A stretch of DNA of 64,000 nucleotides from Phellopilus nigrolimitatus (Eukaryota; Basidiomycota; Agaricomycetes; Hymenochaetales; Hymenochaetaceae): contig JAJOHG010000013.1 of assembly GCA_021029095.1 (NCBI GenBank), forward strand, positions 496,001 to 560,000. The letters are read 5' to 3'. Made by a program: the position numbers and the translations under genes. Of the stretch, positions 33,579 to 45,840 are shown one piece after another; within the stretch, counting starts at the first letter, position 1; each line of letters starts with the position of its first letter. Below the pieces are notes generated by a model that was not told where the DNA came from, did not search any database, and saw only the letters and a program-made list of their open reading frames with translations.

Positions 33579-35170
33579 ATTCAGTCCTCATATTCATTTC
33601 AGCTGTATCTAAGCAACTGGTTCTCACTGGCATAACGACTCGTGTATTTTGTTTGCCTCAAAATGATTTACATATGACCTCGGTGAGTTCATCACGATAA
33701 AACGTATACTATATACAACGGTGCGTTCGATTCAATGATGGATGTCCCCAGACCCATTCGCCTACATATGATCTGTTTTAACTCATACAGTAGACGGATT
33801 ATTCGCGTCATCGAATAGAAATGAGGCAAATACATATCTTCTTCCCTCGTTTGGTGTCACGTCGTACCTTCCAAGAGTATCAGCACCTGATTTTCACTAG
33901 CTCTTGCGGTTTATCCTGGGTAGTATCTTCAGCCATAAGCTTGTTTTTGCAAGCCTTTTACGAATCTCAACGCTCCTGCCTTTAATTGTATATGCCAGAC
34001 TTACAGGCCATACCGAGGATGAAGAAGCACCCTTCCTTTCTTTGACTCTCCAACTGATACAGATTTGTGTATTTGCATACGCAGGATTCTCCGCTTGACG
34101 CGGCCCAAGCTCTGCCTCGAGCGATACATAAGTATCCTATGCTGAATAGCGCGGGCGGGAGAGGCCGAGTACAAGCCTTGTGCTTGTTTTTCAGTCTTCA
34201 ACCTGTTCCCGCTCACAGTACAGTTCTACAGGAGCAAACTTGAATAATCTGCTTGAAACCCCCACCCGCGATCCCCTTTCTTTGCGGCTTGTCGATGTCG
34301 ATACACTTCCAGACGCTGGCAGACTCGAAACTTATTTTTTGAATCTTTCGATACCCTACTGTTCAGAGGCTAACTAAAGCCGTGGTTCTACCATACACAA
34401 CTGTTCCTTCGGACGGAAGAAGTGAAAGCAAGGTTAGATGCGCGCGGTACTGTACATAGAAGCAGACAAGCAATCTTGCGTAGTCAGTCTCCCTTCAGGT
34501 AAAACCCAAGTTATCCTCGTTTTTTCTGCTTGTCCTTGCTACGAAATCCAGAAGCACTACCAACTAGACAAGTTCCACCGGTCCTGCTATGTCGCATCGA
34601 GTGGCCAGTCTACCCGGAATAGTTCGGCCTCTTATTGCTCCAGTGAAAGGGGGTCGTCGACTTCGACTTCTTCGTCCTTCTGCGGCGAATGGGTTAGGTA
34701 TCTCTTGCTATTGCCCCTTCGCGTCCAATTTTATGCTCTCAACTCCCAGGAAACCTAATTAGCAAGCGCACATGCACTCGCCAGACTGCGACTCGTTCCA
34801 TTACTTTCCTTCGCATCCAGGACTGGTCACTCCCTCTCTACCATCTAGCTTTTGGTTGAGGCATTTTGATAATTCTTGTTGTATTTTTTTTTTTTTGAGC
34901 AGAGTAGAAAATGTACATATAGCATTTGCTTCTTTCCTCTGATGTCCGAAATCAAGAATCTATATAATACATACAATTTTTACTATTTCACAGCAGTTAT
35001 TTGGACAAACGGAAGCTAAAGGACATGGCAAATGAAAGGAGCCGTGGAAAAACGAATGAACACGCAGCCAGCGCGGTATACATGACACACCATTGTGTTT
35101 AGGTGCATCGATGAGGGGTGGCGTAGTTGGGCATGGTAGGAGGCAGGGTGGCAATAAAAGGCATCAAGCG
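33579..35170. other. Unresolved region, possible unrecognised gene
   Basis: Between about 33850 and 34860 the + strand has GC-richer stretches with coding-like patches (DSPLDAAQALPRAIHKYPML after a CGCAG acceptor; NNLLETPTRDPLSLRLVDVD; EEVKARLDAR). No consistent gene could be assembled and no family was recognised. The remainder, with a T-run near 34890, looks like spacer and the 3' untranslated region of the kinase gene. Confidence 0.3.
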
Positions 35171-36981
35171 CTAGAACGTGCTCGCCCACGCTTCTAGGTC
35201 GATTGAAGACTTCCGCGATTGTCTGATCCAGGGATGGTTCTAGCAGTTACCAGTTAGCATCTCGACGAGGAAAGAGTCAAACAGAAGAATCATACTAAAA
35301 GGTCTTTGGGCGTCTGCCGTTCATCCGGGTCCTTCGATAGACAGCTGTCCACAAACACCTCCGCTTCGCTCGGGAATCGGCCTTCGGGTGTCAATCGTGG
35401 AGCAGGCTCGTTCACGATGTGCTGCAGCAACTCCAATATACTCATCGTCATCCCGCCGCCTTGGAGACTGACACCTTTGCTTTTCCTCTTGTCCTTTTTG
35501 CTCGTCTTCTTATCCTTGCTCCTGTCTTTCCTACGTGCTTGCGGCAGCGGGATCCCCAAAAGCGAGCCAGGCCGCTGAGGCGAGAGTGTACCTTCAAGGT
35601 CTTCGAAATCAGAGAGGTCGGAATCGGAGGTATCATCTTCTGAAAAAGGAAAGCGGCCCAACGCGAGTTCGATCAGAGATATGCCGAGCGACCACACGTC
35701 AGACTTGACGGTGTATTGAGCACCTTGGATTCTCTCCGGCTGTATGAGAGACGCGCAAGAAGTAAAGAGTTTAATGGAGTAACATTCTCAAGACAGAAGA
35801 GACACGCACGCTCATATAGGTGGATGTCCCGACGAACGTGTCGGCTATGGAATTGATCAGCTCACCCGAGACACCGAAATCACAGATTTTGATTTGGCCC
35901 GAGGAGTTGCACAGAATATTTGACGGTTTGATGTCTTTTCAGGAGATAGATCATCACAGAAGCGGTAAGCAAGCGGATGTAGTCAATCATAGTAGAACAC
36001 GCACCTCGGTGAATGATCCTGTGGACGTCGTACAAATAGGTCAAACCTTCGAGCACAGCGAGAGCGACCCTGCCAACTACTTCGATGTCGATCGCACCAA
36101 TGCGTTTGTAAATACCATCGAGTGAGCCCTTGTCCATGAATTCCATGCAAATGCATATATTCGGATCGGAGAGAAAGGCGCCGTAGAAAGAGATGATGTA
36201 GTCGCAATGACAGTCATGCATGATTTGTAGCTCACGGAGGATCTGCTTCCGCACAGAAGGCTTCGCGTCTATCAAAACGATCTGTAAGAGAGATGAGGCA
36301 TAAGTGAAAGGCTCGTAAGCGCAAGCATGTAAAATAAATATTTCAATCTATGTCTATGCTGAGAGCAGCATCCTTTCGTGAAAGGCGCGATAGGATCAAA
36401 AACTGGGTTAAATACACCATCGCAACGGTATAGGAAATCATAGAGGTATAGATGGCGTCCCAGATTCTAAACGACTGCCATTGTACATGGTAGAAGAACT
36501 GACAGAGGAAATGGCTCACCTTCTTTGCCATAATTTTACCTGTTGGCGTATGCTGGATTTTCTTCACGCTGCCTCCATTGCCCTGACCCAACTCTTGCAA
36601 CTCCTCCAAATCTTCATTCCGCAAATCATACTTCGTTTCTGCGTTCATATCAAGATTCGCCAGTTTCTGCGTAAGGTCGTTATGATATCCCGGTCGCGTC
36701 GCAGACACCAGGCCTGTGGCGGGTGCAGAATTCGAGTTGTTTGTAACTGTCAAGAAGTTATCCTCGGCTGGCGCTGCTGCGGGAACCGAAACCTTCGGTG
36801 CAGCCAGTTTCATGGGAGGAGGCCTCCGGCGGCCATTTGCTGTTGGCGGGTTGCGCGTCGGGATGGGCTCAGCAGGTTGTATTGGCGGAGGATTGGGAAC
36901 GGGCGCGGGCTGCGCGGATTTGGTTACATTGAGCTGGAGTGCTTTGAAGTTGCGCTTCTTGCGCACGATGGGTGACGACAT
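35171..36981 (-). CDS. MAP kinase kinase of the Ste7/Fuz7 type
   Basis: Dual-specificity kinase that activates a pheromone/filamentation-type MAP kinase. It starts at [19 protein letters not shown], the phrase typical of basidiomycete Ste7/Fuz7, followed by a Pro-rich linker. The kinase domain has the glycine loop [12 protein letters not shown], the lysine in [28 protein letters not shown] and [16 protein letters not shown] with the S-x-x-x-T activation site. [19 protein letters not shown] and [20 protein letters not shown] follow. A lysine-rich insert ([19 protein letters not shown]) interrupts the C-lobe. The intron after MAKK is long (about 235 nt). The frame stays open upstream to 37353, so a longer N-terminus is possible, but the chosen ATG matches the family. 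Confidence 0.88.
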
Positions 36982-37478
36982 TGGGGCTCGCCGTTGGCTT
37001 TTATAACTTGACAATATCCGAGGCGATGACAGAAGAATGTGCGCTGTGCTCGCTCGCTCGCTGGATGTCGTCGCAGAACGAAGGGGGTGGCTGCGAACAC
37101 TCTTCAGGCTAATCGGTGCACCTTTAGGGAATAGCCGTGGGAAATCTTGACCGCGCTTCTGTGGCGTTTTCGTGGCGGTAGACCAGAAACAAAGAATCTT
37201 GCTTGTCTGAAGCAATCCGCTTTGTTGTATTGTAGTATATATAGTACATTCACGGAATGCAGCAAAATCCCATGTTGTACTGACCACCCTCGTCGCCATT
37301 GACGGTCGTATACGACGGCAGAGTCGCCGTCGATCGACTAAGAACGCGTTCATAACGCGTATGGGTCACCTTGCCTCTACCCTGGAAACAGATACAGCTT
37401 CGATTCAGCGATCAGCTAGACCGTTTAAATCGCACTTCTTTCGTCGGGAAGAAAGCGGCGATCGACCAGCCCCATTGT

Positions 37479-38738
37479 TCAAATTCGCCAGACCCTGACG
37501 CCCTCTTCTTGACGGCCCATCAACCCCACGACCTCTGGCGCTCCCGCACCTTCTCGCAACCTTAACACCGTTGAAGTCCCAGCAAAAAGAGTGTCTGTCC
37601 AAACAGAGATTGAAGTCAAAACGCTAGCTGCTACTTAGATCAGATCAGCTACACACCATAATCTGAACCACACCGGTTGCAGATGATCACGATAGTTTCT
37701 TTCGAGAAATCGGGATGAGTCCTTATTGATTCCTTGTTCCCAAATGGGATATCGGCATGTTCGATGTCCCACAGGGGTCGAAGCCTCGCTGACCAGTAGT
37801 TAAGGGTTCGCGTATCCCATTTTCTGTCCGTGTCCTCTTGTGAGTCCAGCCATGCATTTAACAGGACTAAAATCTTGGTACGAGGCTTGTCCACCGTGTT
37901 CCTGCAGTAATCAGCGATTTCGTACGGTCCGTCTTCGAGTGACCATAAACTGGGTGGATGTGGATTGAGGTCCATACAAATTCCCATACTCATGGTCTGG
38001 ACCTCAGATGGAAGCTTAGATAGCGAAAAACGTTCTAAAATTATCTCCTGCAGAAGAACACATTATTTGCCATGAGCGGTGATTTCATGCACAAGGTAGT
38101 TCCAAGTTCTTACCAGGCTTGGCCCACGTCTTGTCCGTCTCCCACATATTGACCTTTCTATAATCACCCGACCAGCCTTCTGGGCTGTACAACACTGCAC
38201 TATTCGCACCGACCATGGATGGTCCGTCTTCGCGCATTTCCCGCTCCTCCGGTTTCAAGACTTCTGGATAACCTGCGGTGACATAGCAATTGAGTCTACG
38301 CGCAAGGGCCTCGCAGAATTTAGACGTCGGTCCTTCCTTGGGCTCTTCAAGAAAAGGAGTAATGGCTTCGGCATTTGGAAATACATATCCTGATAAAACA
38401 ATCAAGGATTTAAAAAATCAGTATGAAAAATGAAGAATATATCATATTACCAGTAAATATCATCTCCGGAAGGCATACAAGATCAACGGTATCCGGCAGA
38501 ATTCTAAGAGAAGAAGTGGCTGTATCATAATGGGCAACAATGCGCGTTGTGACTTTCGAAATACTTTGAGCATATTTTATTCGCTTTCCTCAGGTTTTCC
38601 TCGACCCTTCCTATCTTTTAAGGAGAATCAGATACTCGGTTAAGGTGATTTCGCACGAGTAGGAATTCCACGGACGGCAGGAGCGAACTGAACAACAGCA
38701 ACTCTCAGCTCAGGTCGATTCAGGGCAGGAGAGGTCAT
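37479..38738 (-). CDS. NTA1: Protein N-terminal amidase (Nta1-like), carbon-nitrogen hydrolase
   Basis: Deamidates N-terminal Asn/Gln so that proteins enter the Arg/N-degron pathway. The start exon 38676-38738 reads MTSPALNRPELRVAVVQFAP. The next ones give IGRVEENLRKANKICSK, the catalytic Glu in DLVCLPEMIFTGYVF, the catalytic Lys region GDYRKVNMWETDKTWAKPG and the catalytic Cys in SMGICMDLNPHPP. The end is ETIVIICNRCG, LFAGTSTVLRLREGAGAPEV and GVRVWRI before TGA at 37479. The last exon is essential for a normal family ending; without it a stop would come at 37649. NTA1 diverges from APC2 across about 215 bp. Confidence 0.87.
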
Positions 38739-38952
38739 AATCAGCGGAAACCCGGAGCCCGGCCTGCTGATCCGGAAACGACGATATAGCTGAGCAAATG
38801 AACGAAGTATTTTGAAAGAAATAGAAGGGATCGAGAAAACATTGGTTGCCCAAACACCGCCTAAATGGCTCCCGTCGCTGTGACAGGCTGTGACTAGTTG
38901 TGACGCCAGACGCGTCTCGACGCGTCAACCGTCTTCATGGTTGCCGCCTACG

Positions 38953-41900
38953 ATGACGGACGCCGCAACTAGCGAGGCCTTCAAGGCTACGGTACGAGAG
39001 AAATGGGGTCATGCATTTCGTCGGATGAATGGTGACCAACCAGGCATCGATGGACTTACGGCTTTTACTGAGGTCAGCACCTTCAACCCGTTTCAAGGTG
39101 CTTGCATTGGTATATCAGCACCTATTGACATGAGTCGGCTTAGGCATGGACAACTGCTCAGACTTTTCTCTGGCCGCGGGACATCCGCGTGCAACAGGAG
39201 CGTGAATGCGAGCTCGGTACGTGGTGAACCTGAGAAGGCTTGCATTAAACTGCGCGCTTAGTACATTTCATGAAAGATCAAGCTACATTGAAGGACGCAT
39301 TCCAGCTTATCGCAAAGTCGAAAATGCTCTGGATTCTTGTCGAATGCTTCGTCCGTATGGGTCATATTTCTTCATATTCAGCGTAATGCTGCTCATGGAT
39401 GCGCAAATAGAGGACTTGCAGAAGCAGTTCCACATCGTCGCAAAGGAAGCTGAGGAATACATGCAACAGTATGAAGTGAGTATTCTCTACCAAGCGCACG
39501 CACTAAACCTCATTTCGCGAAGTTGTCTGGGAATGTTGAGCTAGTAAGAGAGATGGTTATCCGACTCTCCTGTTGGTGGAATGCGTGGGCGCCCGCCCCC
39601 GAGTAAGCCTATGTCGTCCACTGTCACTTTATTTCCCTTACTAAAAAGCCTTAGACTAGGTTCGCTCCTCCTCACAACATATAGAGCTGAGTTCCAAACG
39701 CATCTCTTTGCCGCTCTGCCGCCTACATTTCCAGGGGCGTTCAAGCGCCTTTGCGTATCCACAGTCGGCAGCGTGCAGGACCAGCAGCTCTGGATCGCTT
39801 TCGACAGCATTGGATTACTCGATCGCTACGAGAACCTTGTCGCAAGCGTGTGCTATGAGCTAATTGAGACCCGTGTGCAGGAGACATGTGCCGGTATCTG
39901 GGGCGAGCAGATGCTGCCAAGTCTGCGGAATTGGATGGCGGAACAGATCGTACCGTGGATGATACTGCCTTACGCGCGAGGTTCAAAGTCGCGTATGTGT
40001 TGGAAATCCGCGGATGCTGTGGCTGTGATTGAATGAACGCCTTCATAGAGGATGAGACGCGAAATATGCTTTCCGGCATCGGAACCAGATTTGACTATCA
40101 CGTTTGCAAGTCCCTCTGTGACATAAGGTATTTACCTTGTCTTTTTCTTTCTTTTTTCATTGGCGATTGGAAACATTTGTCTAGAACATCAGAAATATTC
40201 GACATCATCGTTGACTATCCAGACTCTAATCCCGCCCTCCTGGATCTCAGAGTATGTTATGATCTCTGCTGTCGTGTTTTCCGCGCTCAAGTTGTTTCAG
40301 GAATGCCTTCAAAGAGTCGACATGCGTACAGACCTCGTCTCAACTCTTCGCCGATTGTAATACATGATTTGTCTTCGTTCTCTCTTTCCCGCTGAAATCG
40401 CTTCTCTAGGAACCGTAAACGGTTGCTCCACCCAGGCGCAGACACTAAAGATATCCTCACGCAATATGTGTCCATGATCCGCTGCTTACGGGTCATCGAT
40501 CCTCCAGGTGTGCTCTTGCACAAAGTGGCTGACCCGGTGCGGAGATATCTCAGGTCTGTGGCCCATCTAAACCTATCATGGCTCATCTAGACCTGTTATT
40601 CAAATGCAGAGAGCGTCCTGACACTATTAGGAGTATTGTTGCGAGTCTTGTTGGAGAGGGCGGGGATCTTGTCGATGAAAACGAACCTCCTACACCACTG
40701 CAAATGCCAGTCGAGGATTACTCAGACCCGAGTTGGGAACCGGACCCGATTGATGCTGGACCTGGTAAAAGCTTTAGTTCATCTGGCTTTTGCAGAAATC
40801 TAAACTCCAAATAAAACGCAGAATTTCGCACGAACAAACCGAGCGACGTTATCAGCACACTCGTCAGCATTTACGACTCGAAAGACCTTTTTGTTAAGGA
40901 GCTTCAGGTCTTGCTTGCTCAACGGCTTCTTGCAATCACAGATGGTAAATTCGAGAAGGAGGTGAGAGACTCATTGCATCGCGTATGTTCCCATTCTCAT
41001 CATGATTGTTACTATATAGCGTCGAAACATTGAGATTTTAAAAGTACGCTTCGGTGAAGCGCCGCTTCAGGTGTGCGAGTTATGTTGAGGGACATGACAG
41101 ACTCGCGACGCATCGATCAACACGTGCAGGCGCAGAATACGGTATGCTGAATGTTCTAGTCTCGACAATACGTTGTTAAAACATCAGGGCAGTCGGCACT
41201 TCATCCGACTATTATTTCGAAGCACTTCTGGCCTGCGCTACAATCGAGCAAGATGAACATGCCCGGCCAATTCAAAGAGTACGATGAAACTCCAGATCTA
41301 GGGGCCATGTGGAGCCGCTAACATTTCACATAGAATCGCAGATGCGTATTCAAAAGAGTTTGCTGCTTTCAAACAAGACAAGAGACTGCGGTTTCTTCCT
41401 CAACTTGGTACCGTGGACCTTTCGATTGATCTCAGTGACCGAACAGTCGACGTTACCGTCCCGCCACTCGAAGCTGCCATCATCGAGCTTTTTTCTAGCA
41501 AAGGTACGATTTCAGGTCACAGCTAGTTAGCCCAGCTTATTATTAACCCTAGATGAATGGACAGTCGACCTTTTTTCGAAAGGTGAGTTCTGTATGCTTA
41601 TCTTGAAGAAAATCTGCTGATATCAGGTAGAAAATTGGACGATTGACGAGCTCCGTAAAGAGCTCGACGTAGACGGAGCTGCGATCCGAAAGGCGCTCGA
41701 GACATGGACCGATCACGGTGTCCTTGCTGAGACTGAGCCGGACTTTTTCGTACTCTTAGAACAAGCTGATAGCGCAGTCCCTGCTCCAAGTCGACCTGCG
41801 GCTTCGCGACATGGTTAGCTTCTGTCATCGGCATGCTCCCGTGTAATTACTGATGACACCTGTTGCACTCTATAGCTGTTATCGAAGAGCAGGCGCCACC

Positions 41901-42129
41901 TGCGTCGTCTGTGCAGCAGCAAGAGGCGGAGCAGATGCGCGTGTATTGGATGTTCATCGAAGGCATGCTGACGAATCTCGGCACGCTGCCACTCGACCGG
42001 ATACAAACGATGCTCAAATTTGCGCCGAATTACACACGCACAATTGAGCAGCTGGGTGTGTTTATGGAGGCGGCGCGCAGAGAAGGTCTTGTTACGGTAA
42101 ACAATGGAATGTGGAAGCTCAACAAGTGA
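38953..42129 (+). CDS. APC2: Anaphase-promoting complex subunit 2 (cullin-like scaffold)
   Basis: Cullin subunit of the APC/C ubiquitin ligase; binds the RING subunit Apc11 and drives mitotic exit. The chain runs from MTDAATSEAFKATVREKWG through PRDIRVQQERECEL, DQATLKDAFQLIAKSKMLW and TYRAEFQTHLFAALPPTFPG. It continues with the cullin core (KPSDVISTLVSIYDSKDLFV, KELQVLLAQRLLA, LKVRFGEAPLQVCE, MLRDMTDSRRIDQHV, ISKHFWPALQSSKMNMPGQF) to the C-terminal winged-helix APC2 domain (YWMFIEGMLTNLGTLPLDRI) ending in NNGMWKLNK. There are many short introns with good borders. One base is missing near 41080 between QVCE and MLRDM, breaking the frame in an essential gene. Confidence 0.88.
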
Positions 42130-42352
42130 TGTTTTGTTGTGAGTTAGAGAAACATGTATACGTCTGTACTCTACTGCTTTTTTGTGAACAAGATTTATAT
42201 TTAAGAGATTAAAGTTCCAGCACGTGGTTATCTGCACATATAGATAAGATTAGCATTTCTTCCGAAGATCTGACCCTGCGATCACGACGATTTTCTTGTT
42301 CATCAGTCCTTCACTTGACTCTTGACTAGTGACTCCCTAATACGAGCCCATC

Positions 42353-45300
42353 ATGGAGTCTTCTGGAGAATCCTCTTCATCGCCAAGCGAACAGCATGAA
42401 TTCTTCACGCCATCTGGAAGCCATCATTCTGCAAATGAGCCGAAGGATAGTTTCTTCCCTTACAACGAGGAGAAAACACTTCAGCACGTATGTTCTCCGC
42501 AGTATATTCCAAATGTCCTTCAGTGATAATAGCTTTTGCACAGATAGAGGAGAAGCTGTGGGCGCACAGGCGCCACTCTAATGAGGGGCTAAAGCCCGTA
42601 TCACTGCAGCTCACACCTATCGGCGAGCATGACAAGGTTGGATCGCCTAGGATGTCCCCTTTCATACAGCCGAAGCAGCCACCTGAACTCTCTGAGAACC
42701 TTGCTATGCTGCACCTTGCCCCGGACGAAGAGAGCGAGATGAAGGTGGAGAGCCTTGCTCAGGGGACAGGATGTACGTCGTCTTTCGTACCATATTCACG
42801 TCAAACCTTATTCGCTTCGAACAGACGTGACAATGACGAACGAGCTTCGACGCTTGTATCAGTCCCTACAAAAATGTCTAGATCTTCGTGACAAGTACAT
42901 GCGCTACTCGCGACAGAGACTTGGCGACAACCCGCGTGACCATGATGGGACTTTTACTGGGCTCGACGAGAGCTTCCAGGACGTCGTGGGCGTCCGCCCA
43001 GACTTAGCCTACGCACCTGAAAGCAAGCATCAAGACCAGTTCAAGCCTTGGCGTATTTTCCCCAGGCCTCCTCCTCCTCACTGGCACTGGAAGGACAAAA
43101 AGCCCGCTACGTCCCATTCGTTCGTCGCTGAGCACGTAGAGGAGGAATTCGATTTTGCAAAATGTGATATCCCTGGAGAGGATACTTATGGGTTTGAATT
43201 GGACGACAGGGGCGTATATCAGGTCTACGAAGACGTGGAAGGTCAGTTTTGGGTCGCAGCTTTGTGCTTTGCTTTAATGAATCACTAATAGAAAAGTTTA
43301 GATGAAAACAGAAAGCCTGTTTACGAAGTCCCGTCAATTAAAGAGTATTACATGGACCTTGACTTCGTGCTGGGTGCAATTTCTGACGGGCCGACCAAGA
43401 GTTTTGCGTTCCGTCGGCTGAAGTATCTGGCGAGTAAATGGTCGATGTATAGTTTACTCAACGAATATCAAGAGACTGCAGACATGAAGGTGCGTGTATG
43501 TGAAAAGGTAACTGCATCCCGTTCTCTAAATTGCTATTATAAATCAGAAAGTGTCGCATCGGTCAGTCCTCGAGCTCCGCTATGTCCTGTCGCCAGCCTG
43601 ACTGACTCTTCGACGCAGTGACTTCTACAACGTGCGAAAGGTCGACACCCATGTCCACCATTCGAGTAGCATGAACCAAAAACACCTCCTGCGTTTCATC
43701 AAGTCGAAGATGAAACGTTTTCCAAATGTTCGCTAGCTGTGTTTATTTCTCCTGGCTCTCTTTTTCTCAATAAGTCCATAGGACGAGGTTATCATTCGAG
43801 ATGGACAGAAGCTCACACTCGCGCAAGTCTTCGAGTCGCTCAACCTGACGGCCTACGATCTATCGATCGACACCCTTGACATGCACGCACATTCAGATTC
43901 ATTCCACCGTTTTGATAAGTTCAATCTAAAATACAACCCGATCGGGGAGTCGCGTCTGCGAGAAATTTTTCTGAAGACGGACAACTTTATCGAAGGAAGA
44001 TACCTGGCTGAATTGACAAGAGGTACACCCTTTTTCGATTGCAATTATTTGAATTCACGACTAATCCATTTCCTTTCTCGCGCGCAGAGGTAATGAATGA
44101 TCTCGAACAAAGCAAATATCAGGTATATTTACAATCCTCTCAAGGATCTCCTGCAGGGCTTACGCCTTGAATAGAACTGCGAGTGGAGAATTAGCATCTA
44201 CGGGCGCAATGTCAATGAGTGGGACAAGCTCGCGAAGTGGGTAATCAAACACAAGCTTTACTCTCACAACGTTCGCTGGTTGGTTCAAATCCCACGTCTG
44301 TATGACCTCTTCAAACAAAACGGCTCTGTGCAGAACTTCGAAGACGTTATCCGAAGTGAGTAGCCTATGTCTACATCCACATCAAGATATGCTTCAGGCT
44401 TGACTGAGGCTGACGTGATCGTTAGACATCTTCAAACCGCTTTTCGAGGTAACGAAGGATCCGCGCTCGCACCCGGAGCTGCATGTCTTCCTGCAGCGCG
44501 TCATAGGTTTTGACAGCGTCGACGACGAATCGAAGCCCGAGCGCCGAATCCATCGCAAGTTCCCCTTCCCTCGCGTTTGGGATGCTGTGCAATCGCCACC
44601 TTATTCATACTGGTCAGTGTACTCCTTCCTCGCTATACCTATGTTACTAACTCGATCCAAGGATTTATTATCTATATGCGAATATGACGAGTTTGAACAA
44701 CTGGAGACGCTCGCGAGGGTTTAGTAAGTTTTTTTAGTTCAAAGCACGTCGTCCCTTGCTCACAATCTTGTTTTCGTATTTTAGACACGTTCGTTCTTCG
44801 TCCCCACTGCGGCGAGGCCGGTGATCCAGACCATCTCACCTCCGCTTTTCTCACCTCGCATTCCATTTCTCACGGCATTCTTCTGCGTAAGGTGCCCGCA
44901 CTGCAGTACCTCTTTTACTTGAAGCAGATCGGTCTCGCCATGAGCCCTTTGAGTAACAATTCGCTGTTTCTCACGTACGAACGCAACCCGTTCCCAGATT
45001 TCTTCAAAGTTGGCTTGAACGTGAGCTTGAGTACAGATGACCCGCTGCAGTTCCATTTTACGAAGGTCCGCCTTTATTTTACTCCTTTCGCAACCATGAA
45101 CTTTGTGCTGAATTCAGCCAATTGTATAGGAACCCCTGCTTGAAGAATACAGCGTTGCTGCGCACGTGAGTTTACTCCACGTAGAAACTTCACAGACTTC
45201 CAACTAAAAGAACCTGTGACTAGATTTACAAGTTTCCGCAGAGCTCTCTCGCTGAGCTTGCCCGGAACTCAGTTATCCAGAGCGGTTTCGAGATGGAGGT

Positions 45301-45586
45301 GAAACGTCACTGGCTCGGGCAGGAATGGTACCTTTCTGGTGCGGCTGGAAACGACATCAACAAGGTCCCTGTTATTCATTTTTACGCCTATTTGTTGCCT
45401 AACTGTTTTCTACAGACGAACGTTCCAGACAGTCGTCTCACCTTCCGCCACAAGACTCTCCTGGAAGAGCTCCACATCATTCGCGCAGGTCAGCGGGTTC
45501 CGCCTCCTAGCTTAGGGGCCACGCCTGTCAACCCAACAGATGACAACATTGCGGCGAAAGCTATGCTCGCTGGTTCAGAGACATGA
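42353..45586 (+). CDS. AMD1: AMP deaminase
   Basis: Converts AMP to IMP and ammonia; sets adenylate balance. The start is ATG at 42353, and about ten introns all keep frame. The N-terminal regulatory part contains [15 protein letters not shown] and the DHDGTF region. The catalytic barrel has the zinc ligands in [19 protein letters not shown], then [49 protein letters not shown] and the second metal/active-site block [14 protein letters not shown]. It ends VTP-rich after [12 protein letters not shown]. Length and order match fungal enzymes. APC2 lies 220 bp upstream on the same strand. Confidence 0.93.
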
Positions 45587-45840
45587 TTCGAGGGACAGAA
45601 AGGGGGGAAATGGAAGGACAAAAAAATTAGAGAACCCGATCTAGATAAAAATCTGGTAAGGTTGTGCACATGTGCGTACGTATGCAATTTAGTCAGGATC
45701 GGATTTACGTAAGACTGTAATACTGTATATAAAACTTACACTGACCTATACGAGTAAATTCATTCGAATCACCTAAACTGTACATTCCATGCCTATGCAC
45801 CCCTGCAATCTTATTCATCGAAGAGGTTGGCCTTAGCATT

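Noticed and set aside
36982..37353. In-frame N-terminal extension of the MAP kinase kinase
   Set aside because: The frame is open, but the family normally starts just before [10 protein letters not shown] and the extension has no conserved features. Kept only as an alternative start.
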